5,494 bases of DNA, taken from positions 1 to 5,494 of the forward strand of contig CACKPP010000029.1 in the NCBI GenBank assembly GCA_902602105.1, given 5' to 3'. Below, piece after piece: positions 5,305-5,494 of this stretch; position 1 is the first letter of the stretch, and every line of letters starts with the position of its first letter. The translations under genes and the position numbers were made by a program. Under the pieces are notes generated by a model. The model was given only the letters and a program-made list of their open reading frames with translations, was not told where the DNA came from and did not search any database. The DNA is from an uncultured Pelagibacteraceae bacterium (GTDB taxonomy: Bacteria > Pseudomonadota > Alphaproteobacteria > Pelagibacterales > Pelagibacteraceae).

Positions 5305-5494
5305 ATGTCATTTAATACTTTTGGAAAGTTATTTCGTTTCACAACTTGGGGAGAGTCCCATGGACCGGCTATCGGCTGTATTATTGATGGTTGTCCCCCA
5401 TTAATTAAGCTAAAAGAGCAAGATATTCAAAAAGAATTAGATAAAAGGAAACCGGGACAATCAAGATTCACAACTCAAAGAAAAGAAAGTGATA
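5305..5494 (+). CDS. aroC: Chorismate synthase, N-terminal part (cut by window edge)
   Basis: Chorismate synthase makes chorismate from 5-enolpyruvylshikimate 3-phosphate, the last shikimate step, using reduced FMN. The 63 residues present begin [20 protein letters not shown], the standard start of the family. They contain signature 1, [17 protein letters not shown] (16-32), with the conserved H19, and then [18 protein letters not shown] (46-63), where the Arg and Gly-Gln-Ser residues bind substrate and phosphate in known structures. The ATG at 5305 follows an in-frame TAA (5299-5301). It is divergent from pdxH. Nothing looks damaged; the remaining part of the gene lies beyond the window. Confidence 0.97.
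   Translation, partial: MSFNTFGKLFRFTTWGESHGPAIGCIIDGCPPLIKLKEQDIQKELDKRKPGQSRFTTQRKESD

Overview
The window looks like a piece of a streamlined, very AT-rich alphaproteobacterial genome. The best guess is SAR11/Pelagibacterales. This rests on the strong A/T codon bias, Lys/Asn/Ile-rich proteins, tiny intergenic gaps, few Shine-Dalgarno sites, and the mix of rluD, ispB, pdxH and aroC. No database search was possible, so the taxonomy is an inference from style and gene content.

Layout. (1) 1-785: the 5' part of a 23S rRNA pseudouridine synthase gene (rluD type, minus strand, running off the left edge), then a divergent, complete tRNA-Arg(UCG) with encoded CCA. (2) 786-3665: an accessory block of even lower G+C. 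It has a class I SAM-dependent methyltransferase (plus), then, facing it, a polyprenyl/dichol-phosphate-mannose-synthase-like family 2 glycosyltransferase (minus) and a multi-pass membrane protein resembling GT-C glycosyltransferases (minus). The membrane protein frame stays open well upstream of its first ATG, but the conserved-looking N-terminal part has no start codon, so the gene appears cut at its 5' end. A possible 15-codon gene tail and a perfect AT hairpin lie between the two minus-strand genes. (3) 3623-5494: core metabolism, with a long-chain trans-polyprenyl diphosphate synthase (ispB type, plus), pdxH (minus, stop codons overlapping those of ispB by 4 bp), and the divergent 5' end of aroC (plus, running off the right edge).

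How the parts may work together. A cytoplasmic GT2 that makes a polyprenyl-phosphate sugar, and a membrane GT-C enzyme that uses such donors outside the membrane, would form a small surface-glycan cassette, with the methyltransferase perhaps modifying a sugar or lipid. IspB makes all-trans quinone tails, not the cis lipid carrier, so it is probably only a neighbour.

The most interesting place is about 3620-3670. There the truncated membrane gene collides head-to-head with ispB, and ispB has no ATG at its expected start. This looks like the scar of a recombination or deletion at the edge of a variable island, or possibly an assembly join. I did not find a convincing new molecular system; the remaining genes are recognisable families.
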